64,000 nucleotides of DNA from Opisthorchis felineus (Eukaryota > Platyhelminthes > Trematoda > Opisthorchiida > Opisthorchiidae), in the NCBI GenBank assembly GCA_004794785.1, contig SJOL01004667.1, positions 642,118 to 706,117 of the forward strand, read 5' to 3'. The notes under the pieces are model-generated. The model ran no database searches. It saw only the letters and a program-made list of their open reading frames with translations, and had not been told where the DNA came from. Made by a program: the position numbers and the translations under genes. Position 1 is the stretch's first letter, and each line of letters starts with the position of its first letter. This document shows positions 37,370-50,829 of the stretch, in pieces.

Positions 37370-37595
37370 CATGCATACTTTTGTATTCAATGTCTTTGGT
37401 GTAGCCAGTAAATTGAGTATCTCAGGAAATCTGACTACTGTTGAACTGATAACGCGATACTGTTTGTCACACGGTCCCTTTCCTTCTGCAATTATTTGTC
37501 AAGGCTCAGTGCAGATACGAGCGCTGAAATCTCTGGACCCCGACAACAACTTTACGTGTTATTTTTCGTCATCGCTTAATCAGTTCAGCAAATAG
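37370..37595 (+). CDS. candidate terminal exon of the 36 kb gene
   Basis: Follows the pyrimidine-rich acceptor TTTCCATTCTTTAG, enters with one base to complete an Asn codon, and ends at TAG. It contains NLTTVELITRYC, IICQGSVQIRALKSL and NNFTCYFSSSLNQ, with N-glycosylation sites (NLT, NFT) and three cysteines, again secreted-type. A distant relation to the Cys-x29-Cys family (VQ.R and NQ contexts) is conceivable, but the spacing differs. Confidence 0.35.
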
Positions 37596-40262
37596 TCGCG
37601 TGAATGGGACAAAAATGGTCGTCCGGTGGTGCTCATGAACTACAGACCTGATCATGTCCGGTCAAACTGTCTGCAGATTTTCTATCCCTAAATGACTCCA
37701 GATAATGGCAGCGTGCTTGGTCACTATTTGTAGAATATCTAAACACGGAGCAAAAAACAACCCAGTGCACTCGCAGAGAACTTCGTGAGACTCAAATTCG
37801 TTCATTTCTCATATGTGCCTTATCCCTTTTAGCTGACGGATCCGTATGGCACAAAGGCTTTTAGGCAGACTCAACTAACCAAACGTTATACACTAGGCAC
37901 CAAAAGCGACTCATGAGGAATGAGGACCTGTGTGATAACAATACATTTGTTAATCTTCCGCATCTGGCAATAAATACCCGTAAGCTTCGCAACGGTGCTA
38001 GGTTTTTTCTACCGTACAAAGGTTCCGGCCAATTAAACAAGGCCTTTTGGTAATAGATAAGATGTTTCTTGCTTGATCTGCAGACGAATAAGTGGTTGAA
38101 TATCTAGCCTGCCTACCGAGGACACTATGAACCTGACCGTTGCACTCTCCTATTATTTTACGCCACATGAAGAGCCTTCTCGAAAACTGGTAGGTCGAAC
38201 ACGTTTCGGAAATGATAAGCGATAATATATTTCATGTACATATGAGAACAACTAGAACCGGTTTTTGCTTGTCTCAGGTAAGTTAGTGAATGTGAATCAG
38301 GCAGAAACTTTCTCGATTTCTTAGTTCTTCGTAGACGATCTTAATGGCAACAGCACCGAAACCCAAACAAACCACTAAATATGAGTACTCTTTAATATTA
38401 AAATTTGCACTGACGGTGCTTAGCTTGGCAATCCTTTATTATGTAGCTAAGTTTATCGGTTAGCCTATAGTCAGCGAAGGGGGTTGCTGAAAAAGATTTA
38501 AGTGTGAACAATGAATGTGTTGGTTTTCGGTTTTGCTGAAGTTTTCCGCTATGGGTGTTTGAGGCGTTATATATAGGAACTGGCTGTGAGCTCCATGAAG
38601 TTACAGAATGCAGAATAAAGGCCGCAAGCATTTCAGTCAGATCGTCGTTGCAAATTCAGTCGGTGGTTTTATAAAACATCTTGGACGGAAAACAGTAAGG
38701 GAAACCCCAGCTGTTGGTTCCCCGAAATTACAATTCATGTTTATGACAACCCGTCCGGATGTTCCATCACTATGTGAAATGGTATATACGCGTTTCCATA
38801 GCTAGACAGTTGAGCTAGGTGAGACCAAAAGTCCAGTGATTCTAGAAGAAGCTGCACCGGAGAATTTTCTACGCGCCAACGTACATCGTTTGACTACCGT
38901 CCCACACAATGTGCAGTAGCGTTTAGGACGAAGTACTAAATCCATAGGATTGATTACTTGCTGTCATTGCTTCCACGGATCATATGGTTCCAGCTTGTAA
39001 ACCGTCAAATTGCATTCGCGGACTAAACTGGCTTATTTCCCTGGTGGCATTTATCACGCGTTGTGCATGAATTGTATTCGAAGTCCGATCAAGTGGAGCA
39101 AGTCAGAAAAGGGTGGGCGTAAATGAGTAGTAAACTTCAGGGTTGTCCGGCTTCATTGTGAAATGACAGATTCGGTCTGTCTCGCTGGTTGAATGCTTCT
39201 CCCAGGGGAGACTATTTTGACCACTCTTCACGGACAATCCCTAAGCGGGTTGATTTGCGTTTACAGTGGAGCGCTCAGCACGATCCGAGGGAAGTTGAAG
39301 GATATGAAGACCAGTTCAGTCTTGCGTCTCCATTATGAAAAACAGAACAAAAATAGACGTCGGATTGTCGTACATATTGGCAAAATGTGTGCATTGCTGA
39401 ACCAGAAGTTAAGTAAGAATATGCCACTTACATAATCAGGAGTACTGTGTATTTGCGCAAAATGATATACTGGGTAGTCATCCTCAGCCTTCAATTTTTT
39501 TCTACTAAAATTTGGAAACAAAGTATGCGTCAGCTGAGCGACCTCTGTTTCCAATTAATATCTACTACTTTATTCTTAAAGTGTGATCTAGGCATGAAAA
39601 CCGATGATATTTTTGACTCTGGCACAAATACTTAGCTAATTCAATCACCTTGTCCCCGGAGAGACAATGTTTCAGTCTCCTAGGTCGAAAACCATTCCAT
39701 TGTCTCACTGAAAGCAAGTAAAATTAGCTAAAGAAACGTCTCGACAGGGATGTGAATAGTGTGGATTTTTATTTTTTGAATTCCATGATGAACAGAGACC
39801 TGTGGCAGAGCCTCAAAGATATCTGCGTTAACACACTGAATAGTGTTTCCGTCAAGACAGGAGCTCTGACTGAGCATCACCTGATCGTCCGATGCAAATT
39901 AAAAGGGTAGAATTAGCACTCTTACGTTTCTGGTGCCAAATCTACTATCCTTCAGTAAGAAGAAAAATGATCGCATCTTTTTTGCGAATAACTGTTTAAT
40001 GGTTTTCTTTCATCTGTTTTTTCATTGTCACATGCTTCCCATAAAGCCAAATTTTACCTTGGTCGAGTACTAAACCTCAAAAGCTACTTAGAAATTCAAC
40101 CACACTGGGATGAACGGACAGATATTCGCGACGTCTTACACCAGGACTTTCAGTACTTTACAGAAACTTCACCACTACCAGCTGTGTAATCAAATGTTGA
40201 ATAGTGATGGAAATAAAGGCGTGTCGTAAAATATGTGACAATAGTAGTCGATTATTGTATAA
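37596..40262. other. no supported gene
   Basis: Short open frames only; none has matching splice partners or motifs. Confidence 0.5.
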
Positions 40263-40773
40263 ATGGATGGATGGATGGATGGATGGATGGATGGATGGAT
40301 GGATGGATGGATGGATGGATGGATGGATGGATGGATGGATGGATGGATGGATGGATGGATGGATGGATGGATGGATGGATGGATGGATGGATGGATGGAT
40401 GGATGGATGGATGGATGGATGGATGGATGGATGGATGGATGGATGGATGGATGGATGGATGGATGGATGGATGGATGGATGGATGGATGGATGGATGGAT
40501 GGATGGATGGATGGATGGATGGATGGATGGATGGATGGATGGATGGATGGATGGATGGATGGATGGATGGATGGATGGATGGATGGATGGATGGATGGAT
40601 GGATGGATGGATGGATGGATGGATGGATGGATGGATGGATGGATGGATGGATGGATGGATGGATGGATGGATGGATGGATGGATGGATGGATGGATGGAT
40701 GGATGGATGGATGGATGGATGGATGGATGGATGGATGGATGGATGGATGGATGGATGGATGGATGGATGGATG
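40263..40773. repeat. pure (ATGG)n microsatellite, about 128 units, ending in an N
   Basis: Uninterrupted tetranucleotide ATGG for 511 bases with no mismatch, followed by N at 40774. Because the unit is four bases and holds no stop, all three + frames read MDGW repeats and the - strand reads IHPS repeats. Those long open frames are artefacts, not genes. The true length may differ from the assembly. Confidence 0.97.
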
Positions 40774-40774
40774 N

Positions 40775-40860
40775 ATAGAGAGACAAACGGATAGATAGCT
40801 AGATAGATCGTTTGATCGATTGATTGATGAATTTATTTATTTATTTATTTATTTATTTAG
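40775..40860. repeat. compound tetranucleotide tail: GATA, TGAT, TTTA
   Basis: Directly after the ATGG array come short GATA-type runs (to about 40809), TGAT-type (about 40812-40829) and a run of about seven ATTT units (40831-40859). They look like mutational derivatives at the array edge. Confidence 0.9.
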
Positions 40861-41287
40861 TTGTTTATTAAGGAGGTAAATAGCTAGATAGACCGTTGAA
40901 TGGAGAGTTTAATAGACAAGCGCTAGATGCGATGCTTTCTACGTAGACGTAAATCTGTCGAAGCTACTTCATTTTGAGGATACCATATTTGTTTTTCCGG
41001 GTTCTGCAGCTCGTCTTCCATTGAATCTTTGCCGTCAAATTTATCATCCCACAAAAGTGCTTGGTCTGCGTATGTACGAGTAATATGCTGAACCGAACGG
41101 TCAGATGTTCTTAGGATTAGGACCTCCAAATGTATCATCAAAATTCTAGTGGAAGACGCACCACCCCTGGACTACTCCCCGTTACGGTCTTACGCTATCC
41201 TGGTACGTTTTGGGTAAGGAAATATGCAAGATTTATTGTTTCCGGGCTTCTATTGGAGTTTCCTTTTTTTGCTTAAAATCGATACAG

Positions 41288-41518
41288 GTTACTGTTGATC
41301 AAGACATTAAGCAACGATTTTTGTTTTTGCATCCAAAAATAAAACCAAACCTACATCTTATTTTGTATACAAAAGGTTATATTCAGTATCAGAGTATGTG
41401 GCAGAGCTCAACACAGCTGAACAGAAAGTTGAGGGTCGCTATTCTTCCCGGAGTTATAATCTCAAACACTGGGATTACATCATCGCGCCACACCATACTT
41501 AAAATTGATTTCACCTAA
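41288..41518 (+). CDS. candidate terminal exon, unknown protein
   Basis: Opens in phase 0 after AATCGATACAG and ends at TAA. It encodes VTVDQDIKQRFLFLHPK, LHLILYTKGYIQY and KLRVAILPGVIISN, beta-rich and without cysteine. No partner exon or family found. Confidence 0.3.
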   Translation, partial: VTVDQDIKQRFLFLHPKIKPNLHLILYTKGYIQYQSMWQSSTQLNRKLRVAILPGVIISNTGITSSRHTILKIDFT

Positions 41519-42288
41519 TCAGCAAGCTAGCTGTGCAGTGTACGTGGATGATTATTGCAAGCAGTTAGGCTCCTAGCAAAATAGTTCTCATGTGGAAGCG
41601 ATTTCTTTATCTACTCAAGAGCTACAGAATACTGAAACACCTTTTTCAACCCTAAATTATGCAGCGAATCATCATGTAGCACCATTTTTTGATGCACTTA
41701 GAAAGATAGACGTCTATCCTTCTTACAATTTTTCACGCAATTCTTCAGAGGACCATAAAGTATTTACTGAAATCACAGATCAGACTTAGTGTCGACCACA
41801 GGAACGGCGCGGTATCACATGCGGTTTCTAAGTTACGAGTTTGTTGTAACATACTCCTGGCCGTCACATCCTGTTCACAAATCCGCAGTTGATTGAGCTC
41901 ACATCTTGTTTACATATGTCGTGTTCTTCATTTAACTGTTTGAATTTCCTTCACGATTACATAAACACCCGACCGTGGTTTGATGACGCCTTGGCGAATA
42001 CTGTCGGAAAGTTCGCAAGTCAACTGGCAACCACAACAAACAGATCGATGGACACTTAATCAGCAGTCAAGTTCTGCATCTATGTCCGAATAAGACTTCG
42101 ACATCTTTAGCCGAAAACTCAGTCCCGTCATTTAGGTGCAGCGAACCAGTGGTGATAACCAGTAACCTAAGGCGAGAAAATACATTTTTGTCATTCGCCA
42201 ACTCAGTAAACCTTTTTAAACTTCTATATCTTGACTACTGATCGTCAGTTAGTTTTTGTTAACACTATATCTCAATTAATCGTTCCAG

Positions 42289-42544
42289 TAGCAATATGGG
42301 CTCTAAATTATGCGGTGTACTTCAGCCACACATCCACACAAGTGTACCTGGAGTACCTTCATTGAATTCCTCACGTGGTTATCATTCGGGCTTAACAGAA
42401 TTTCAGTTTGTTACATATAAAATGAGCTTGCAACTGCGCAGTACCAAAGCGTGCCTTGGACAAAACGCCATGGAAAATCCCCTCTCGTCGAAAATTCCTG
42501 GCGGTTCTCGGCCGTATTTACTACGTATTCCAAGATTCGAATAA
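42289..42544 (+). CDS. candidate terminal exon, unknown protein
   Basis: Follows ATCGTTCCAG, enters with one base and ends at TAA. It encodes GSKLCGVLQPHIH, LTEFQFVTYKMSLQL and STKACLGQN, then a tail rich in Pro and Arg. The second half loosely recalls the end of the Cys-x29-Cys exons, but the spacing is different. Unrecognised. Confidence 0.3.
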
Positions 42545-45500
42545 TTGTCCCTCCTTTCTGACAGAATAATATGCAAGTATTAAACTGTTAGTTGAGGGTG
42601 ATGTTCCAAAACGTATTTCTCATCAATCAACTTTGAAGCAATTTACGGGTGGACTTCTCGATTTGTGGCTGTTTTCCCCTGATATGAGCCGATTATTGCC
42701 ATAGCTTTAAAAACTCATTTTTTGGGTTGTGGTTACGAAAGGTTCCTAATGTCTCTGGTGCACCTATTCTTCTTACCCTGATTTAACAGGGTAAAATGAT
42801 TTACAGAGTAAAATGTAGCTCTGAAACGCTATAATTAGGACGCATACAGTTTACGAAAACACACACCTGTTTATTGCCTTCTCTCCAGTAGCTTCAGGGT
42901 CTTTATCTCTCTTGAAGTCACGCAGGAAATTTCCAGGTATCATATCCGGTTACACAAAAAAGTGGACCATGTCATTGTCGAGTATTTGGTATATTTATTC
43001 TTATCGGTTGCACACGTTTTCACGCATAACAGAGAAGATGTATGTAGCCAGGCAGCAACCTGTACTATTACCATAAGGGAAACCTCTGTCTACGATCGGT
43101 CTCGGGTTTATAGCCTGGAAACACTTGAAGCACGGGGTCTCTTTGTGCCAGTGAGTCCGTCGTCCTAAAGTGTTGGTGACGTTGAAACCACAAACTCATC
43201 AACGGCACCATCAGAAAAATTGACCAGGCAAATTACACTTTTGCAATGTATTTCCGAACATCGAGTCTCCAGTTTACCAAGACTATCAAAGGACAACAGC
43301 TACTCACCAGGGAGTTGGTATCTTATGTGTGTAGTCGTTTTGGAGTCTTCTTCGTCCTGTTCTTTGGTCAATATGTACGTAAATGCGAAGCCGGGTGATA
43401 TAGCACAAAACCACAGTAATATCTAAAATACTGCAATTTATCACCAGTCCTCATACAAAAGGCACTATAGTTACATGCGCAAACCAACTTTTCATAATGT
43501 TTTCCCTATTGGATTGGATTCTAAAGCTGATTTGAAGGTGATATTACAACTTCATTAAACAAACCGCGTCAGTCGATGGTTGCTTGCTTTTAAGCTTGAT
43601 CGCGCAGCCAAATCACTACATATGTATTGTGTTGTGTAGTTAAAAGAGGTGGTTTTACTCAAAAAATCTGCTGAACACAACAGTTGAGTGGTCGCAGCAA
43701 TAGAGTGGCTCATTCAATGTCTAGACGACTTCTAAAAGGAGTAACGTTGTCATAAACAGTTTGATCTGGAATGAGCTTCATTTGATTCCGATTTAAGTCA
43801 GAGCTTCATAGACGCTGATGTGTACATGGTGAAAACACGTTACCTGAACACGCATCACCATTTATCTAGCCACCTCATGAGTGTGAATTAGCCGACGTTT
43901 TAAAGGTATTTAGTCATGGCTGCCTAAAGTCGGTAGTCAGGCAAACGTCGCGCAAATGTTTCATATGACGCCAGCCGTAGAGACTCTGCAGAAACAAATC
44001 TTCTTAACAGATTAACAGTAATCTCTAGTTACTCACCTAACCACCTAGAAACTTTTGCTTGTTTCGGCTTGTTTATAGGGTAAGTAGTGATCACATTATA
44101 TTGATATGCTGGCATCAAATAAGATGGAAGCCGTGCTTTGTACAGAGATGGTTGCCGTTGGCGCCAGTGTATTGTTGAGGAGCAGCCGTTCGTCAAACAA
44201 CGTTGACTCCAATTATGCGTGTGTTCTTCACGGAGCATGTTCGATGGAAACTGTGACTAACTTGCAGCCGGAACGAAATTCTGTAGCTTCTCGCAAGGGA
44301 ATCAAGATTTGGATTGATTAGTTGTAATTTTTATTTTGTAGCCTATCCCCTTTGGTTGAAAAATTAACTCCCTCCCATTGTACGGAACTTTGACGCCCTG
44401 GTGACGAGAGGTCCACCTTATTTTCAGCAAAAATTTCGTTATACCAGGCAATCTAGAACTGGTTATTTGGCAGCCTGTAGTGATTCTCAGTACCTAAAAT
44501 CCAAAGAAAATACGGAGGTATTCATTATTTCACTCGTTTGAGATCGACTCCAACATGATGACATTCGTGCTTACCAGATGATGGAAAACGCACTTCTAGG
44601 TGAATAAAATGTACCATTCCCGTTTCGCGTATCAGTGTAACCATGCAGTCTACCTTTATGCTTCAGCGGTATTTCAGCAGTGCGAATAACTGGAGCGGTA
44701 CGACTTCGTTCACTTTCTGCATTAGATCTAACCGGATGCTTCAGGGGACAGAGTCCCAGTTGCAATATCTTTCACGGTATACGCAAAAGGGGGCGGACTT
44801 GGGAAGCCAGTGCACACACGAGATCTCAGTAGACAGCGCTGATGTCTTTGTAGTCAACTACTACTTCGCCCAGAAAAGGATCTCTGGGGCATCGGAATGA
44901 AAGATGAAGTTGACATTTTTTGGGACTTGCATATCTAAATTATATGTAAACCGGAAGGCCGGAAAATGCTGTCGGCAAATACCAATTGTCATACGTGCTT
45001 GGTAATCCCGCTTGGTGGCACAAATACCTGACGTGGGATATCAGTTCGGAATAATCCTTCATAAATGCGGACCAACAGCCAGGTGAATAGGCTATGGTTT
45101 TGTGGCTTGGTGTGAAAATCCCATCCTGCAACGCGTAGATTACATGCCCCGTATGGCTGAATCAGCAGGCGCATATTTCTTATTTTAAGCGCAATTCCTT
45201 GGTAGCACTTTGGTAGTGTATTTTTTTGTCTGACGCATTCGCTTGGTCCGGGCTTGAATTTCCACCTTGATAACAAAAGCACAGATAGGTTTCTATTAAG
45301 CTGGCTTATTCTTTATCCGCTGGCTGATTAGGCCATACGATGTTCGCTGACCGCGGCAATTAATTTGGGTTACTGATTAATTTCAAGTAGTTAAGTCTTC
45401 GGGAAGCTTATTCCGTGAGGCAGCAGACGATCGGTGGAGGACAGAAATCGAATTAAGTCAAATGATTCTGTAAACGTGATAAATTCAAAATTTGAGGTTT

Positions 45501-46408
45501 GTTTCCAGCCTTCAGATGCTTTGCTTTATGTGCCTTCTGTAGAAGAACATGAACTCTCACTTCAAACTCGAAGAAGGACAAAGAATATTTTGGAATTATA
45601 ATTAACATAACTTAACAAAAAACGACATTAAACTATAAACGCAATTTACGAAAGCTGAAGTAACAAGAAAATACTTTTTAACCGTCTACTTCGTGAGGGT
45701 ACTGAAGTCACTACTCGCAAATAACCAAACGGTTCTCTGCAGGGTCCTCAAAAATGTGCATTTTCCTTGTCTCCACACGCGTTCGAATTCTCTTCTCGCT
45801 GCTGGTAAATTTAAACCCCGGAAACAAGTTGTATGTGCGTGGGGAAAACGTAATGTAGAGGATGCCGACAACGAATGCAACTTGTAAGTCATGAATAACT
45901 CCTTAGAATTTTCAATATGCTTTTTTATGCCGCCTGAGGACTTATACATAATTCTTGGTGAACTACTTGTGACATTCGGTTTCTAAATGACACAAGATCG
46001 GCGTTCTTATACACGACAACGCAAGTGGTTCATTTCAGCACTCACCGGTCTCACTTTTGCGGAACTGACAGTTGTGTGTGCTTGTTTTACCATACATGGC
46101 GAAATCGATTGTGCCCACTGTGATATACTCCAGTCGTTTCAATAAAAGATGCAGTAGGCACTGTAGGCGGAATTGTGTATTTGGAAGTCCCCGAAGCACC
46201 TAACCCGATAACCGTTAGACGTAACTAGCTGATTCAGTCGGTGCATCACGGTGCGCCACGTGCATCAGCTAATTATCCACGACCCACCGAGGAAATGACG
46301 AGTGTAGAAACTCATTCCTATTGACAGTTTTCCCATTAGATTAATATTTATTCATCTCAGGCACAAGTACAGCCTCTGTCTGTCTGATGCGCCTTCGTGC
46401 TCCTGTCT
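42545..46408. other. no supported gene
   Basis: Open frames at 44643-44900 (+) and 44940-45282 (-) have cysteine-bearing protein-like stretches. Frames overlap on both strands and splice phases could not be resolved. Confidence 0.4.
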
Positions 46409-46630
46409 TCAGGTCAGCCCGTCAGCTAACCGCAGCTCCTTCAGAAGCGACAAAACAAGCATTTTTTCTGAATCTAACCCACTCATTGACACCTTCGACA
46501 GTTTCCGTGTTAGACTAACTAGATTTTCCACATTCAAGCACTCACTCAATCTCGTTGAAAGCAACTGCGCCCTCAAAGTTAGCAACTTACCGCTCTCGGT
46601 TTCCACCTAATCTATCTCCACCGCGTCCAT
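46409..46630 (-). pseudogene. leucine-rich helical ORF interrupted by an early TAG
   Basis: On the - strand ATG (46630-46628) opens MDAVEID, then TAG (46609-46607), then the same frame continues VETESGKLLTLRAQLLSTRL, LVSLTRKLSKVSMSGLD and EKMLVLSLLKELRLADGL to TGA. Strong heptad-like leucines and biased codon use suggest former coding sequence. The in-frame stop so near the start suggests a dead copy, possibly the start of a retroelement gag-like ORF. Alternatively an acceptor at GATTAG makes it an exon. Identity not established. Confidence 0.35.
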
Positions 46631-49330
46631 AAAATTGCAATCCTTGAAGGTTTTGGGTTATTTTCTGGATCCTACCAAGGACACGTACTGCAAAATGGAA
46701 GTTCGTTTGACTATCAGCCATACATCTAGGAATGGAAAAAAGAAGTTACAAGAAAAAAGAAAGAGGGGTGGGAAATTTACTGGCAAAGGATTTCAGAATC
46801 TGGATTATTCTGCGGATGGTTCTGAACCTTTGTGAAGGCTGTCTGGATGATTAAAGTCAACAAAGAAACGCAGTATGATGAACTGAAAGGCTCTTAATTT
46901 AAGGAGAAGTTGCACGAGAAAGTGCCGCTTCAAACTGCGGACGGATGGTACTCAAAATTTTATCAGAATTGTACATCGCCATACAAACACCGACATCAAA
47001 CCTGGGAACAACTTTGTCAGGCCCACTGATACATATGGACAAAACAGGCAGGATGCATTGTTAAACGCCAGACGGCGTATTTCTTCCACGGTACTGATAC
47101 AACTGCATTTGTTGGTCGGACGCTAATGCAATTATCAGCGGTGTGCGAACCAAAGCCAGGAGATGTACTAACCCACTCAAAATCATTTGCGGGAATTGGT
47201 ATGCATTGTGTAGTGGAGTAACAGTTGTTGGAAGTTTCGAGCAATTATTTAAGAAAAGTCTGCTTAGAGGCGATTTGACGGACGAACGTATTTCGTAATT
47301 ATTCATATGCCTGCGAGAAATGGAATTTAAGATGAACGACGCTCAGTGTACACAGATTAACGGACATGCATTTACTAATTAGAATACTTTAACAGTTAGA
47401 CAACCATCCCATCGTCGTTTACTTTTTGTAACATAGTGACGCAAATACTGGTGGCAGTTGCCGAGTAAATATCGACCTGTTGCGAGAATGTACCTTGGAA
47501 CAGCAAAACTGATAGTCCCAGTGACTCTGAAAAACTGAAGCGTAAGCAGTGAAATGGTTCACCTCCTCTATATGGTCTAAGCTATCACATCAACTTAAAG
47601 AAACCTTTGAGGTTGGAATTCACGGTTACCTCCCTACTGGGCACTAAGATGTAGTAATTCTAACGAATAAAAGACACTGGTAACTTAATTATATACTCTT
47701 TCATTTTATGCTCTCAGATTTGGTAATTAAAGTGCAGCACACCAAGGAAGAGAGGAAGTCGTATTTCTTGTTGATTTCTTCTAGATTCCGCTGTTCCCGG
47801 ACACTAGAAAACAATCCAAGTGACGTAAACCATTTTCAGCCAGATACTGCTAAAAATGTCCCGTAGAAGAAACCAGAAATGTTAGTTACTCCGCTTGTCC
47901 GAATTCGTCGTCCATGTTTTCTCGACTTATGCCTAGTACAAGCTCGATCGACTTTTCTAGGCTACGCCAACCAAAGAGTTGTTGGATATCATGGTAAGTG
48001 AAGTGTGAAAAATGCACTGAAGATAAGCGATCCTATTCCAGTCTCCCATGAATAATTTTTCTAGCGACCCCTTGATGGATTTCGGCCTGATCATACGGGA
48101 CTCATTAAATAATATTTCTCGTTCAGTCTTAGAGTGAACTACATCAACACTTTTTCTCCGGTCAGAATAAGAGTTCTTGTTTCTCTGCAATGAATAGCAT
48201 TTCATTATTTTTGTTTTTATTACCACATGGCTCCGTACTGATTAGTCATTTTGTATCATTTCAAACTCGACAGTATGACATAACTTCAAGAGCAGGAATA
48301 ACAACCTCAACGGTGCGAAATATAGTCGCGCACATTTACGCATCCTTCATTGTTTGGTCCACATCGTCAAAACCAGAGCAAAAATGTGATGTTTAGATGT
48401 TTCCTTTCCGACCGTGGAACACTGAGGACACACGCCTAAGAATGGATATTCCGAGACACGACTGTACCACCACAATCAAAGCGGGCTGAATAGTGCTCAA
48501 ACGTCAGCGATGAATTAGGAATGTTTACTAGTTGACTATCCTTGTCAGAAACATGCGCCCACTAGAACAAACGATGGCATGAAACTCCAACGTCAATTTG
48601 TGTACGTCCATTTTGGTGGAAAGGCGTATCCATGCTGGAAAAAGCGAAGACACTGAGCCAGTTGGACGGGTTAAGTCTATCCTGACAGTCAATCTAACCT
48701 AATCAGAGGCAGAAAGGTAGATAGTCAGCAACTTCTGTCCAAAATGTGAAAACTTTTGCTTTTGATTGAAATGGTTAATTATGAACGTAGGGAGAGCGCA
48801 CTTGAATTGCAGGACTATGGTAGCATTAACTGCGATTTTGACCTTACTGTCCAGAATTCGGTAGGCCAGAAAAATTCTAATAAACAACTATTTGAAGGCA
48901 CTGACTACGCCCTAAGATTTAGTAGACTTCTGGTGAGCAATATTATATGTATTCTATGAGTCCTTAATAGGCGGCATATCCATACGCCACCTATCCAACA
49001 CCTCAACTTGGGATCGTATAAATAATTGTAAAGTGTATCCCTTGATTACTGGCGGCACCAACCGCTAACGACGATAATCAGCGCACCTCCGAAAGTCCCA
49101 GTGGATCAGAACAGCATCTTCTACTTCTCGAAGCAAGTCTTCATTACTGTTTCGGCAACTTTATCGGCATCTGAATTTTACTTGGTTGTGCACGATTAAC
49201 TAAAACAGTGGATACATTTATTCGAACCATTAATGTTAGTTGAAGTAAACAAACAACAGGCAGTCGGGCGCATTGCACACTATCCTTCCGAATTCTGTCA
49301 CAATGGGAATTAGTCAAACTGCAGCCGCTC
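46631..49330. other. no supported gene
   Basis: A + frame at 48190-48396 begins MNSISLFLFLLPHGS and could be a signal peptide, but no donor or partner exon was found. Confidence 0.4.
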
Positions 49331-49400
49331 CTGGCTGAACGGCTGGAGTTCAAAAAACTGACCGGAAGGTCGCAGTTTCGAAATCATTTCGATATATGTG
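49331..49400 (+). repeat. tRNA-headed SINE-like fragment
   Basis: CTGGCTGAACGGCTGGAG resembles pol III box A (TGGCNNAGTGG). GACCGGAAGGTCGCAGTTTC then GAAATC resembles box B about 30 bases on, the expected tRNA spacing. Best box A of the four copies seen. Confidence 0.5.
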
Positions 49401-49890
49401 AGACATGAAATGCTGATAATCCCTAATAACGATGAAACAGTTTACAATGTTTCTTGTTGCTTCACTTGCCGGACCAAACCTCCCCATTCCACTAACATAT
49501 TATCAATTGTGATATTTACTAAGTGAAAAACCTCTATACTCCTCATCGTTTCATCAGTTATGTGTGAATGCCGACGGAAAACGACTGCACTGAATGTTGA
49601 ATTTCCATGTTTGCCCACTAAGAGAATTTAACACACAAACTACAACGAGTTTTGCACACTAACCAAATTATCGAATAAGTAGAGGTAAATATTCCTACAT
49701 AACTACGACCCGCGCACCCAATCGCGTCTCCTCCAGGTAAGGACTGCGATATTACTGTGCAGGATATGCATTAGGTTGGCATAAAGTGACTTGACATCCA
49801 GGCCCGTGAGTGTTGAGCTACTTAAGTATATCCATTAGTGTCTGCACTGAAAGATGGACGTGTTATAAAAGCTTCCGTTAATAAATTTGA

Positions 49891-50180
49891 TCAGTGTCCC
49901 CACCCGTATTGAAAAATTACAGTCTCAATTACAATTCTAGTAGACCCGCGAAAGGCAGTATATTTTAGTCTGAGAAGTTTTTTTTCTGGTGCGGATGAAG
50001 GATACAGGTGCTCTCTCTGCCGGCTGATGTCACGACTGTACATTCGCACGGTTGAGCTCGAAGAAATAATTTCATATTGTTTGATCTCTTTCCAATTCTT
50101 ACGCCTGCCCTCGAGGACTTCGTTTCGGAAGATCGCCAATCCGTTCTGCTTTCTGCTGAATCAGCGAAGGAATTTGACTG
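49891..50180 (-). other. open frames on the - strand, possibly coding, unresolved
   Basis: One frame reads LAIFRNEVLEGRRKNWKEIK and a second, overlapping frame is also open. An acceptor CTGATTCAG would fit the first. No motif or partner exon; could be part of a gene or an old retroelement. Confidence 0.2.
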
Positions 50181-50786
50181 TCCAATGAAGGAATTGGTGC
50201 AAGAATCACCAGACAGGAGCTGTTTCATTCTTTTGATCCATTTACCATAACATAACTTTGCTTACGTCCGTTAAAATTAGAAATATCACCTGCTACTACT
50301 ATTTGCTATAAAAGCCGAATAATATGTGTCCTTTGTCTTGGATTTTACCATCATCTAGCAAGTCAGGCACGAACTACCCAAGAAACCATATGCAACTAAC
50401 ATATGTTGCATCACATGGGCAAAACACTAAGTTCTTAATTATGTGTGACGTAATGAGCTACATATTCCCAGTGGGACTGGTAGCATTATAAGTTTTTTTT
50501 TGCTGTAAGACGTAGCCACCGAAATGCTCACTCACACGGCAGAACCACTTCACATTACAACGAAGCCATTATTATGTATTAAGGCGAGCAATTTTTGACC
50601 AGAATTTAGACTGCTGAGAGACGTTCTGCTACGATTACTGAACCCAAATCATGAAAAACACAAAGTTCCAATAAACCGGTACAATTACACATTTGCTTAA
50701 TACGTGATAAGTGGTAATTAGAGATTTAATCTCATCTACCGAAGGTAAGGTGGATTTGAAATCTGGCAAGGATGATGATAAGAAAT

Positions 50787-50789
<3 letters not shown>

Positions 50790-50827
<38 letters not shown>
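50790..50827. repeat. (AT)19 microsatellite
   Basis: Uninterrupted AT dinucleotide run of 38 bases. Confidence 0.95.

Positions 50828-50829
<2 letters not shown>

Noticed and set aside
40190..40798. Long open frames of MDGW or IHPS repeats on both strands
   Set aside because: They are forced by the four-base microsatellite, which has no stop in any frame; not genes.
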